NCBI GenBank assembly: GCA_033807695.1
Contig: CM066301.1
Location: forward strand, 4,154,001-4,218,000
Source of the DNA: Daedaleopsis sinensis
Taxonomy: Eukaryota; Basidiomycota; Agaricomycetes; Polyporales; Polyporaceae
Direction of reading: 5' to 3'
DNA length: 64,000 nt
In this document: positions 37,131 to 47,531 of the stretch, piece after piece
Layout of the letters: each line of letters opens with the position of its first letter
Numbering within the stretch: the first letter of the stretch is position 1
The notes under the pieces: generated by a model
Seen by the model: only the letters and a program-made list of their open reading frames with translations
Told to the model about the DNA's origin: nothing
Databases searched by the model: none
Made by a program: the position numbers and the translations under genes

Positions 37131-39614
37131 CTATGCCCGCATACAAACAGGGTGTGTGTGCCGTGCTTCTGCCCCCGGGGCAGAGAGCGGACGGCACTCG
37201 TCAGCACTCTCCAATATCCCGGACTCGTTTATATAACCGACACTAAGAATGAGAGCCTTTGTGAAACTCCCAAAGTTGGGTACCGACAGGATGAGGTCCG
37301 CGTGTCTCGTCGGGTTGACGAAGCGCCGAGTGTAGAAGACCATAGTCTTGTTTCCCCTCAAGTTACGCACCCGGTTGAAATGATATGGACGGACGCGCTC
37401 GTGAGTAACGAGCCATGCGAAACTCAAAGCTGGAACTCACTGTGCTTATCGCCAGGGTCGAGCAACGCACTCGGCTCGTCGAACAGCAGCAACTTGAAGC
37501 CCAGTTTCGTGTCCATGTTGTCATGCACTACAGACCGTATGAACGTCCTCGCGCCGCAAGTCCCATGCACAGTAGCCAGTACACATGCAGCAATAGGACC
37601 CTAGACGGTAACACTCACACGGCGAGCCTCTGCATTTGGCCGCCACTGAGTTCTGCCATGACCACAGTCCCCATGCCCGCCGCGTCGCGCACGGGAAGAT
37701 GTCGAACGTGTTCCCAAACAGTGTCTTCGACCCGTGTACCGGGCCCAAGCATGAGCTAGATGACACTGATGGCTGGAGGTACGCGTCGAAACCGCCGGGG
37801 AGCTGTCTGATGGCGACCTCTGCGCCACCGCGCCGCGAGGCGAGCCGGATGTGCGTCTCGTCGCAGCATACGGATGGGTTTTTGATCGCGATGTTGTTGC
37901 GTATCTAGAAGAGAGCAACACGGTGAGGGTGAGGGTGCATCGAACAGTTAGCGGAGGGGATACGCACTGAGAGACAAAAGTGCATGAAGTCTCAGTGGAA
38001 GAGGACGGAGATCGCTCGGCGAAGATCGTGCAGTTTTAGCGTGCGGATGTCGTGAGATACAATGAGGATCTGGCCGTCATTCGGGTCGAACAGCCTGATG
38101 AAGAGCTTGAAGACCGTGCTAGTTCCTGTGCCGTTCGAGCCGACGTTAACCTGTATGTTAGCGGGTCAGCGCCGATGACCGCAGGGTTGTACCTACACAG
38201 AGCTGTCCGGGACGGAGAGCAAAAGATACTTTACAGAGAGCGTACCTCTCCGTATCCGGACATCTGAAGGATACGTTCCTGGACAATGACGTTGTGCCGA
38301 GTGTGTACCGAGTGTGGAGACGAAGGACGGGGCACACCTGAACTGAAGACACACCCCAGACTCCACCTCCTCTTGCACTCGAGGGAACGCAACGGACCCT
38401 TCTGGCACTATGTTGACGATGTTAGCAGCCACGTAAACGTCCTCGCGGAGGCAAGCTGGTTGCCCACGGACTGGAAGCGGGAGAGCAGGGTGTATGCAGA
38501 CCACGAGAAAGCCCTTGCCGCGGTCTGCATGCGATTTAGAGAGGGTAATAGCTCTGGCAGGTGTAACGGGTTCTGTATAGCATGCAAGGTTAACACAACC
38601 TGTCGGTCTCTGTCAGTCGAAATGGGATTGCACCCGACGAGAGTTGGCAAAGGAGAACGACATACCTGACGAAGGTGCGTGAAGACATCCTGAAATTTGA
38701 TCCACCAACTGAACCTAGCGCTACGAAAGACCTCTGCCTAGTTCCCTGCGTTGTCCCTCACACGTTCTGTAGATTGCCGGTCGTCTGCGGATCGAAAGCG
38801 CTGTGAGCATATTGTGCACGGAGTTGGCTGTAGAAGCTGCTCACGCCGGGGTGCATACTCAGCCAGGTTCACGGCAACGATCTCCTTACGATGTTTCTGC
38901 TAATTTATAGCCGTATTCCAACCGAGCACCCTCAGCATGTAATCCGAGCTGTATGTACTGCATGCCCATGCCGCAAAAAGGAAACATCAGTGCAACACAC
39001 TCCTCCGCGCGCGGAACGTACCGATCTGGTACATCTCCAGATGCTGGACAGCGTCGGTACCGCCTCAGGCTCGTACAACATCATAACCAGCGCGAGCGCG
39101 CGTCCGTCCTTCTGCCCGCTGAGTGCGCGGAATACCATGTAGCCGTTTGGGCCGAACTCGGTGCAGCCCCTCACGACGTCCGTGAGCATGCGCATGCAGT
39201 CCCAGACGATGGCGTTGCGCGCGAACTCGTCCGCAGACGCGAAGAGCTGGTGACGGATGGGAATGCACCCGAACGCGAGCAAGTCGAGGCACGCGTACGC
39301 GCCGAAGGAGCTTCGTGCGAACCAGCGCCGGAAGCACGAGCTCATCCTCGACTCCGCGCCCTCGGGGATCCGCGAGAGCGTCATGACCGCCAAGGTGCAT
39401 GCGATGTGACCCGCGCTGATGGGGTGCAGGTAGCGGGTGTCGACGGTGCGCGACTCGAGCCTGAGCGCGACGTCCATCTGTAAAACAAGTCCCGTCAGGG
39501 GTCTGGTACCGCAGGACGGCTCGTGATGCACTTCCCATCCCCACGAGGTCGCCTTCAAGCCTACGCCAAGCCGGTAGTAGGCCCAGACTCGCTGCTAGCG
39601 AACGTCTTCGACAT
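37131..39614 (-). pseudogene. Degenerate ABC half-transporter
   Basis: The order of motifs matches a basidiomycete ABC half-transporter (membrane domain then ATPase domain). A possible start at 39614 leads into membrane-domain sequence (CLDLLAFGCIPIRHQLFASA). Next come a KEIVAVNLAEY-like stretch near 38890, NVSFRCPDTERYAL near 38270, Walker A near 38110, IRNNIAIKNPSV near 37900, signature AELSGGQMQRLAV near 37650, Walker B LLLFDEPSALLDP near 37470 and the H-loop near 37350. Damage is clear: a stop near 38750 (after RDNAGN), a stop near 37995 where the Q-loop glutamine region should be (VLFH, stop, DFMHF), Walker A reading GSNGTGTST with threonine for the catalytic lysine, and the H-loop reading YTRRF with arginine for histidine. 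Introns and splice sites are still visible, so decay is moderate. Confidence 0.85.
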
Positions 39615-40172
39615 CTTTCTTTCTTCCTCATCCGCTGAGTCAACTCCTGGTGTCTTCCACTCGTGGCCACATGATTCTTTTTGCAGTCTCACTGTGAAGT
39701 TTGGTTTGCTAGTCAGCGACTACGCTGCACCCACTGTCACTTTTCTGATAGATGGCACCGCCCTCATCCGACGTACATCACACCCGGCTCCTTATAAGCT
39801 CCTGCGCCAGGATTGACGCAGAGGCAGGCCACGTTCATCTTCAACGCCTATTGCTTGAACGTTCAACGGCACGGAAGTGATTCCTATTGATATGATCGGG
39901 GGTGATCCTGGCCTACGTGTACTGGCTGGTGCATTACTCGAGTAATTGAGTAACGTGTTCGAATGTTCGAGTTTAGGAAAACTTACGAAACATGGTGACT
40001 TACAAGCTTCGTATATAGTAGACGTTCGAGCATCGGCGGCATACAAGACCATGACCAACACGCACGGTGTCGCTGACGGCATAGCATGCGCTCGATCTGA
40101 ATGATGTCTGGGCAGTGGGGACTCGGAGGTTGGAGGGCATCCGACGGGCGTTCATTGCTATACATTGCCGCC

Positions 40173-40185
40173 GGGGGGGGGGGGG
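40173..40185. repeat. Run of 13 G
   Basis: A homopolymer of 13 guanines, just left of the minisatellite. Its true length is uncertain in most sequencing data. Confidence 0.85.
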
Positions 40186-40319
40186 TGGACTAATGTTCGG
40201 ATCACGGGAAACGTCATCGGATCACCGGCAGGCGAGCTTGGGAGCAGCATGGAAGCTGCGAAGGATGGTTCAACCTTCAGCTTGCCAGCGAGGCTGATAG
40301 ACTGCACTTAAGGTGGGGT

Positions 40320-42025
40320 CTTAGTAGAGACAGATAGTCCACGTAGAACAGTCCGGATGACAACGACACCGCCACCACCGATCTACCACGTCTCGAAGTA
40401 GTTATGGGGTCAGAAGATAAACTTGAAGCTCGGAACTTGGAAGCAGAACCCTGATAGACGCAATGCTGTCGTCACCAGTTTACCTCGACTTCAACTAGCT
40501 TGACAATTCTTCCGATTCTGGTCTACCACGAAATGTACTAAGTTCAGATACGGTAGACGGAGCCCGGAAGGAGAAGTGCAATAGCAGCAATACTCGTGAA
40601 ACCTGTCTGCCGCAACTTGAACTAGCTTCAGAGACTGTAGATGGAAATTGGAAGCAACTATATGGCCGACATTGTTCTACCACGACTTGAACTAGCTTCA
40701 GAGACTGTAGATGAAACTCGGAAGCAACTATATGGCCGACATCGTTCTACCATGGCTCGAACTAGCTTCAGAGACTGGAGATGGAACTTGGAAGTCACGA
40801 TACCTCCGACACCAGTCTGCCACTACTCGAACTAGCTTCAGAGACTATAGATGGAACTTGGAAGTCACGATACCTCCGACACCAGTCTGCCACGACTCGA
40901 ACTAGCTTCAGAGGAGGTAGATGGAGCTCGGAAGCCACAATACCGCCGACACCAGTCTACCACGACTCGAACTAGCTTCAGAGGAGGTAGATGGAGCTCG
41001 GAAGCCACAATACCGCCGACACCGGTCTACCACGACTCCAACTAGCTTCAGAGGAGGCAGATGGAGCTCGGAAGCCACAATCCCGCGGACACCGGTCTAC
41101 CACGACTCGAAGTAGCTTCAGAGGAGGCAGATGGAGCTCGGAAGAAGCAAACACTGCAGACACCGGTCTACCACGACTCGAAGTAGCTTCAGAGGAGGCA
41201 GATGGAGCTCGGAAGAAGCAAACACTGCAGACACCGGTCTACCACGACTCGAAGTAGCTACAGAGGAGGTAGATGGAGCTCGGAAGCCACAATACCGCGG
41301 ACACCGGTCTACCACGACTCGAAGTAGCTTTAGAGGAGGCCGATGGAGCTCGGAAGAAGCAAACACTGCAGACACCGGTCTACTACGACTCGAACTAGCT
41401 TCAGAGGAGGTAGAGGGAGCTCGGAAGAAGCAAACACTGCGGACACCGGTCTACCACGACTCGAAGTAGCTTTAGAGGAGGCAGATGGAGCTCGGAAGAA
41501 GAAAACACTGCAGACACCGGTCTACCACGAATCGAACTAGCTACAGAGGAGGTAGATAGAGCTCGAAAGCCACAATACTGCAGACACCAGTCTACCACGA
41601 CTCGAACTAGCTACAGAGGAGGTAGAGGGAGATCGGAAGCCACAATACCGCGGACACCGGTCTACCACGACTCGAACTAGCTTCGGAGGAGGTAGATGGA
41701 GCTTGGAAGCCACAATACTGCTGTCACCAGTCTGCGACAACTCAAACAATCTTCGGAGGAGGTAGAGGGAGCTCGGAAGCCACAATACTGCCGTCACCAG
41801 TCTACCATGACCCGAACTAGCTTCAGAGGCTGTAGATGGAGCTCGTAAGCGACAATACTGTGGAGACAGGTGTAAAAAAACTTGAACTATGTTTGGAGGC
41901 AGTAGACAGAGCTCAGGAGAGGGACTCTGATAGTAGCAACACCGTTGAAACCAGTCTACCACATTTCGAACTAGCTTTAGAGACTATGATGGAACTTGGA
42001 AGCAACTATACCATCAGGAAAACGG
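40320..42025. repeat. 70-bp tandem repeat array A
   Basis: A minisatellite of about 70 bp per unit. The unit contains GAACTAGCTTCAGAGG, a GGTAGATGGAGCTCGGAAGC block, ACAATACCGC and CACCGGTCTACCACGACTC. From about 40610 to 42020 there are roughly 20 units; the edges (from about 40320) are more diverged. The repeated frames start exactly 70 bases apart (40641, 40711, 40781, 40851, 40921, 40991), which fixes the period. As 70 leaves remainder 1 on division by 3, the apparent 64-residue open frames shift frame each unit and are not protein repeats. Confidence 0.95.
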
Positions 42026-43134
42026 TCACTGGACGGTAGAGGATGATAACTTACTACGAACAATGATAGAGACTGATACTCTTCGGTAGCGCTCGTCCGG
42101 GCTTGATCATCTATGGTAATGAGTGATCGTGTCGGACGAATAATTGGTAAAAGGTGGTCTTTTCCGTCAAATAATGGTAATCTATTGTAGATTAAAGCAC
42201 AATAAATATTACGTTATACAGCGCTCTATTGATTTGAAGCTACGAAACATAGTGCTGCTGGTGACAGCCTAGTAGCACTACTGTAAGTACTGCAAGTGGA
42301 TCCGAGGCTTAAGCCGAGGGGAACGGGATCGTGTTTCACAATCTGAGGGCCAGCGCTCAGCCAGTTGCCCAATATAGTACATTTTGCCTGCCCTAAACCA
42401 ATGCACGGTTTCCAGGTCACCTTGACGCTGATGCTCGACTACGGACTTGGTGTGCTCGCGATCGTCACCCTCTCAGATCTCTGACCCTGCCCTCTTTGTG
42501 ACCTCTAGAGTCTACTGTTGTGCACTGTGTCTAGGTCTTGTGCTACTGTAGGGCTACTGGTCTGCTTATGCTGGTCTGCCTATGCTGGTCTACCTATGCT
42601 GGCTAGGCTGCAATCTGTGGGGGCTTTATGTCTGCTGGTTACTGTAGCAGCTGACTACGAGTCTCTTGTTTTCGAACGGCAAGTACCTGCACGACAACGA
42701 TGCAGCCAGCCATGGATTGATGAGGTATCCTGACTTGCCATAGGCATCCTCCCGGTCTTCTACTCATTCCAATGCGACAGCACCTCAAGTCACCGGTTAT
42801 CAAGGCGGCATCTGACATGAGCATGTTGACACGTCTACCATGCTGTAGTAGTACTACTATCCCTATACAGTACTCGTACTAGCTTGAATATGATCGGCCA
42901 CTGTTTCCCTCTGAATGGTCTATCGTTACCAGAAGCAAGCCCCAAAGTAAAATACCACCCCCGTGCACTCGTATAATGCTGTCACTCACGATAACGCTCA
43001 TCGTGAGTGCTAGAATGTGATCGTACAAGACGACCCAGGGATCTTTGACAGCCATCATCAACAAATGGTCAGTCTCTACCAATATTACAGATAACTATCA
43101 CTATGATAATCCATGCCCATGTACCGTGCCTATT
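42026..43134. other. Unique spacer between the two 70-bp arrays
   Basis: About 1.1 kb without repeat units and without a recognisable gene. A short CTGGTCTGCCTATG-like repeat occurs near 42558-42602. Confidence 0.5.
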
Positions 43135-44400
43135 TCTAGATGACGGCCGACAGTGGTCTACCAGCACATGAACTAGCTTGAGAGTCTGTAGATGGAGCCT
43201 GAAAGCAAATATATGGCTGAAACCGGTCTACCACGACTCGAACTACCTTCAGAGAAGGTAGATGGAGCTCGGAAGAAGCAAGCACTGCAGACACAGGTCT
43301 ACCATGACTCGAACTAGCTTCAGAGGAGGTAGATGGAGCTCAGAAGCCACAATACTGCAGACACCAGTCTACCACGACTCGAACTACCTTCAGAGAAGGT
43401 AGATGGAGCTCGGAAGAAGCAAGCACTGCAGACACAGGTCTACCATGACTCGAACTAGCTTCAGAGGAGGTAGATGGAGCTCAGAAGCCACAATACTGCA
43501 GACACCAGTCTACCACTACTCGAACGAGCTTCGGAGGTGGTAGATGGAGCTCGGAAGCCACAATACCGCTGACAACAGTCTATCAAGACTCAAACCAGCT
43601 TCAGAGGAGGTAGAGGGAGCTCGGAAGCCACAATACCGCGGTCACCTGCCTACCACGACTCGAACTAGCTTCAGAGGTGGTAGATAGAACTTGGAAGCAG
43701 CAATACTGTGGAGACAGGTCTACAACAACTTGAACTATGTCCGGAGATGGTAGATGGAGCTTGGGAGATGGACTCTGATAGGAGCAATACTGCTGAACCA
43801 TTCTACCACAATTTGAACAACCTTTAGAAGCAGTAGTTGGAACTTGGAAGCAACATACGGCCGACATTGGTATACCACCACTTGAACTAGCTTCACAGAC
43901 CGTAGATGGAACTTGGGAGCAACTATACAGGCGACATTGGTCTACCATAACTCAAACATACTCAAACTAGCTTCAGAGGTGGTAGATGGAGCTCGGAAGC
44001 CAAGATACCGCTGACGCCGGTCTACCACGACTCGAACTAGCTTCGGAGGTGGTAGATAGAACTCGGAAGCAGCAATACTGCGGAGACAGGTCTACAACAA
44101 CTTGAACCATGTGCGGAGACAGTAGACGGAGCTTGGGAGAGGGACTCCGATAGGGGCAATACTGCTGAAATAAGTCTGCCATGACTCGAACTAGCTCTGG
44201 AGGCTATAGATCAAAGTCAGAAACAGCAATACTGTGGAGGCAGGTCTACAACAACTCGAACTAAGTTCGGAGGGAGCAGATAGAGATTGGGAGGGGAAAT
44301 CTGATAGCAGCAATACTGCTGAAACCAGTCTACCACGATCTGAACTAATTTCAGAGGCAGTAAATATGACTGCATGTACATCCACAACAAAATATTTCCG
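43135..44400. repeat. 70-bp tandem repeat array B
   Basis: This array has the same unit and orientation as array A, with about 17 units that are more diverged; decayed units can be followed to about 44720. Two successive 140-bp stretches near 43210-43350 and 43350-43490 are nearly identical, pointing to recent duplication of a two-unit block. Confidence 0.93.
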
Positions 44401-44997
44401 TAAAGAAAAATAGCCGATTCATAAGACTCCAGATAGAAATAACATTGATGTCACTGGTCTACCTCAACTCAAACATCTTTCGGGGGGCCAGAGACAGAGC
44501 TCCTACGCATAATCCTGATACTTAGTAGCAATACTTCCATCACTGGTCTGCCACAACATGAACAAGTTTTCAGAGGTAGTAGATAGCACTTCATGTATAA
44601 ATGCAAGATGAGATCTTATTAGAGTCACGCAGTCCCTGCATGAGAGCCCCAATAGCAATGACATCGGCACTGCTAAGACTGGTTTACCAGGATGCGAACA
44701 TGTTTCCAAGGCACAAGCTAGAGCTGTGTGTGAGGTTGTCAGGTGAGATGTTAGTCCAGACACAATACACTCATATATAACTGCTGGAAGTTACTACAAA
44801 TTCAAAGGTTATTCAGCATGATGCAAGCAACTTTCACATGATCCCAGCACTACTGGTTGTGTTAGACTCTGTAGGTTGCTATGGAATAATGCCTAAGTCA
44901 ATGCTATTGGTAACATCACACTGAACAATAAAGATAGTTACCTGTACTGGTAGAGAGTGAGTATTCTGAAAATATCGCCTCAGCACAATCGTTAACT

Positions 44998-45150
44998 TAA
45001 GAATGTGATATATCAGCACCTATAATACAAGAAGGAGGTGTTGTGATCAACACATATAAAACAATAAAGAGGTGTTGTGAACAACACCTGTAAAGCAATA
45101 AGGAGGTGTTGTGATCAGCGATTATAAAGCAAGAAGGAGGTGACCCGAAC
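44998..45150. repeat. 34-bp tandem repeat with internal dyad
   Basis: Units start at 44998, 45032, 45066, 45100 and 45134, exactly 34 bases apart; the outer two are diverged. The best unit contains GGTGTTGTGAACAACACC, an 18-base stretch whose outer 8 bases on each side pair as a hairpin stem, followed by an A/T-rich tail. It lies in an AT-richer segment. Confidence 0.9.
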
Positions 45151-45530
45151 AGCACGGAAATATAATGTGATGTGGCCCTCTTTCAACAATGGGTTAGCTA
45201 GGTGACCACAATTGGTCTAGATTCCAATGATTCAACTTCAATTCAGCAAACAGATACTTTAGAGTACAACGAAAACCTTGTATTGACTCAGCATTATTAT
45301 ATTACGAAACCCCCCCGCCACTGCATAGCAGTCAATATATTGCTTGAGACTCACGATAGCTATATACATTAGATCACTTTTAATCTCCGCATTACCTTCG
45401 TCAAAGGGGAGCAAAATACCCTCACGGACAGGGTCAGTCCTTTACTAATGCACGTACTCTTTGACGTATCTGACATCGAGGCGGTTCAATCAATCACTGC
45501 AGTGAGTATTCCTCAGTGCTCAAATTTACG

Positions 45531-45538
45531 TATATATA
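45531..45538 (+). promoter_or_regulatory. TATA box
   Basis: TATATATA lies 54 bases before the ATG at 45592, a suitable core-promoter position for the following gene. Confidence 0.55.
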
Positions 45539-45591
45539 GAGAATAGCTGAACTGTCTGCTAGTTATCCGTTCTTAACACAACTTCCTCGAT

Positions 45592-46263
45592 ATGGGCCCA
45601 TCTACTCTGATTCTCGCTCGCTGGACCTCGTACGCTCTATGGTCGCGCCGTGACATGGGAGCCAAACAGACCCACGTATACACCTTATACACCTCTCCAC
45701 CAACACCTCTCTACGAAGGGGTGCAGGTCAAGATCAACGCCATCTCACACGAATCATACTACGCACCTTCTCATCCCCTCCACCAAACCTCCCTATACGA
45801 CCCACATATACAAGGCTCCATCACGAAACTGGAGCGTGGAGGACGAGGAAGAATGGTGGCGACGATCGTAAACGAGTGCCGTCACAACACAGTGGAACTC
45901 GTGGAGCTTGACATCCCGCTTCATCCATCAGTGGTGCTTTTCCCAGTCCCTGGGGATTTCGACACGCAATCAGCCGGCGAACATCAACTCCGTCTCATGG
46001 CGTCAAATATCCTACCACAGATGGGTTTTGTGGAAGAATGTCGGGGATTGGCATGCTGCCTTTCAGTACACGAAGTGGCGGACGCAAGGATTGGGGAGGC
46101 AATCGTAGAGCTGACAGACGTTGAGGACGAGAGTGCCGAAGAAACATCCGGGTCCGCGATGCCGCGGCGTAGAAGAAGACAGGCGGGCTCAGCCGCACGA
46201 TGGAGGGTAAAAAAGATGCGGGGCGGTAAAGATGAAGCAATCCATGTCAGTCGGCGTTGCTGA
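45592..46263 (+). CDS. Single-exon orphan protein, 223 residues
   Basis: This is an intronless open frame with a TATA box at a fitting distance. I recognise no family. The N-terminal half contains TSPPTPLYEGVQVKINAI and a Tyr/His/Pro-rich stretch; the middle (NECRHNTVELVELDIPLHPS) looks globular; the C-terminal quarter is acidic then strongly basic (PRRRRRQ), resembling a nuclear localisation signal. A minus-strand open frame (46189-46542) overlaps its 3' end; its composition is also protein-like, so the strand choice at the end is not settled. Confidence 0.55.
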   Translation: MGPSTLILARWTSYALWSRRDMGAKQTHVYTLYTSPPTPLYEGVQVKINAISHESYYAPSHPLHQTSLYDPHIQGSITKLERGGRGRMVATIVNECRHNTVELVELDIPLHPSVVLFPVPGDFDTQSAGEHQLRLMASNILPQMGFVEECRGLACCLSVHEVADARIGEAIVELTDVEDESAEETSGSAMPRRRRRQAGSAARWRVKKMRGGKDEAIHVSRRC

Positions 46264-46811
46264 TCTTATACGATCAAGGACACGCCTCCCATCACCGGTA
46301 CGATCCACCTTGATCACGTACATGCGACGGGCAGACCATCTGATGTAAATTCCAGGACGACCATATTTCGCCGATATTATCTTGGCGGTCTCAGCCAAGA
46401 TCACGATCGACCAACCTGGTTTCAATGTAACGATCACCAGTGGAGCGGGGCTTTCGCAGCTGCTGATTCGAAGAAAGATTAGCGAACGGCTAGACCTCGC
46501 TTGGCGCATGACATACCATTGTAGGATGCGCCCGTGTAGCATGATGTAGAAACGAAAGATTCACGAGACAGCATTGGACTCGAATCGGTCTGTCGGGAGT
46601 TCGGAAGTTGTCTCGATAGCGACAATACGTAATTGTTATCGCACATGCCATCTAAGCCGGACATGCCATCAGCGGGCTAACGCCAACACGGTAGGTGAGC
46701 TATAGTAAGCAGCACGTACCAGTGCGGGAGATTCGCAATCCCGAGGTGATGATGTCGGAGACGTTTGAAACGTCCATATCACCTTCTCCGCGATGACTTA
46801 TCTATGTATGC

Positions 46812-47270
46812 CTAGTAAAGACCACTACCCCCACCGTCTCCGCAACTCTCGTGTACTGGCCCGGGTACGATAGACATTGTGAAGGCAACTCGAGAACCGA
46901 TGGCTCGAGCAATGGGGAGGCAAGTGTCAATGGTTTTATAGGATAGTAGGTACACCGATATTTGTAGCCGTCCAGCGCCCAGCGCCCAGTACTTGATCGT
47001 GCCGCCGCCCGGGACATATGACAACCGGCGTACTACATAATGAACGGTGGATGGGAGCTGCTCGTTTCGTATGCGGTGCGCGCTGGCGCGTTTTCCAAGC
47101 ACACGTTGCCGGTGCGTGCGCTGAACGACAAAACCAGTTCTAGAATGAAGTTGTCCATCGGTCATGTTCGCGAACGGGCTCAGAAAACATTGGCAGAATC
47201 GCTGTTGAAAGGCAAATGCGACGTTAGCCACTCCCTCCAGCGGCAATAGCTCGTAGTTTGTCTGTGACAA
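46812..47270 (-). CDS. Possible orphan ORF, 152 residues
   Basis: An uninterrupted minus-strand frame begins with ATG and lies downstream of the ribonucleotide reductase gene. No motif or family is recognised. An intron near the centre is possible. Evidence is limited to length and composition. Confidence 0.2.
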   Translation of the reverse strand: MSQTNYELLPLEGVANVAFAFQQRFCQCFLSPFANMTDGQLHSRTGFVVQRTHRQRVLGKRASAHRIRNEQLPSTVHYVVRRLSYVPGGGTIKYWALGAGRLQISVYLLSYKTIDTCLPIARAIGSRVAFTMSIVPGPVHESCGDGGGSGLY

Positions 47271-47531
47271 GACTCAAGGTTGAGAGTGGGACCAGCCGAC
47301 GTAAGTTAGGGAATGTATCAGAAATAAATCGACATTGGCATTTCGCATGTTTGAATTAGATAAGGCGGAAACATGGGAGCGAGAACAGGAGAGTATTTAG
47401 AGTTCCAAACGATATCGGCGAAACGGTACCTGGCATAAGTAGTAGGAGTGCGGACTATTCCGTCTAAATAACCTGTGGTCAGATGCATGGCCGACGAGTC
47501 GTAGCAATGATTAGTGTGTCACTCACAATCG

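Noticed and set aside
40641..41962. Series of 64-112-residue open frames resembling a repeat protein
   Set aside because: They start 70 bases apart and shift frame each unit, so they follow from the DNA repeat rather than a conserved protein.
40320..44720. CRISPR-like repeat-spacer array
   Set aside because: The whole 70-bp unit is repeated head to tail with no unique spacers, and the host is a eukaryote.
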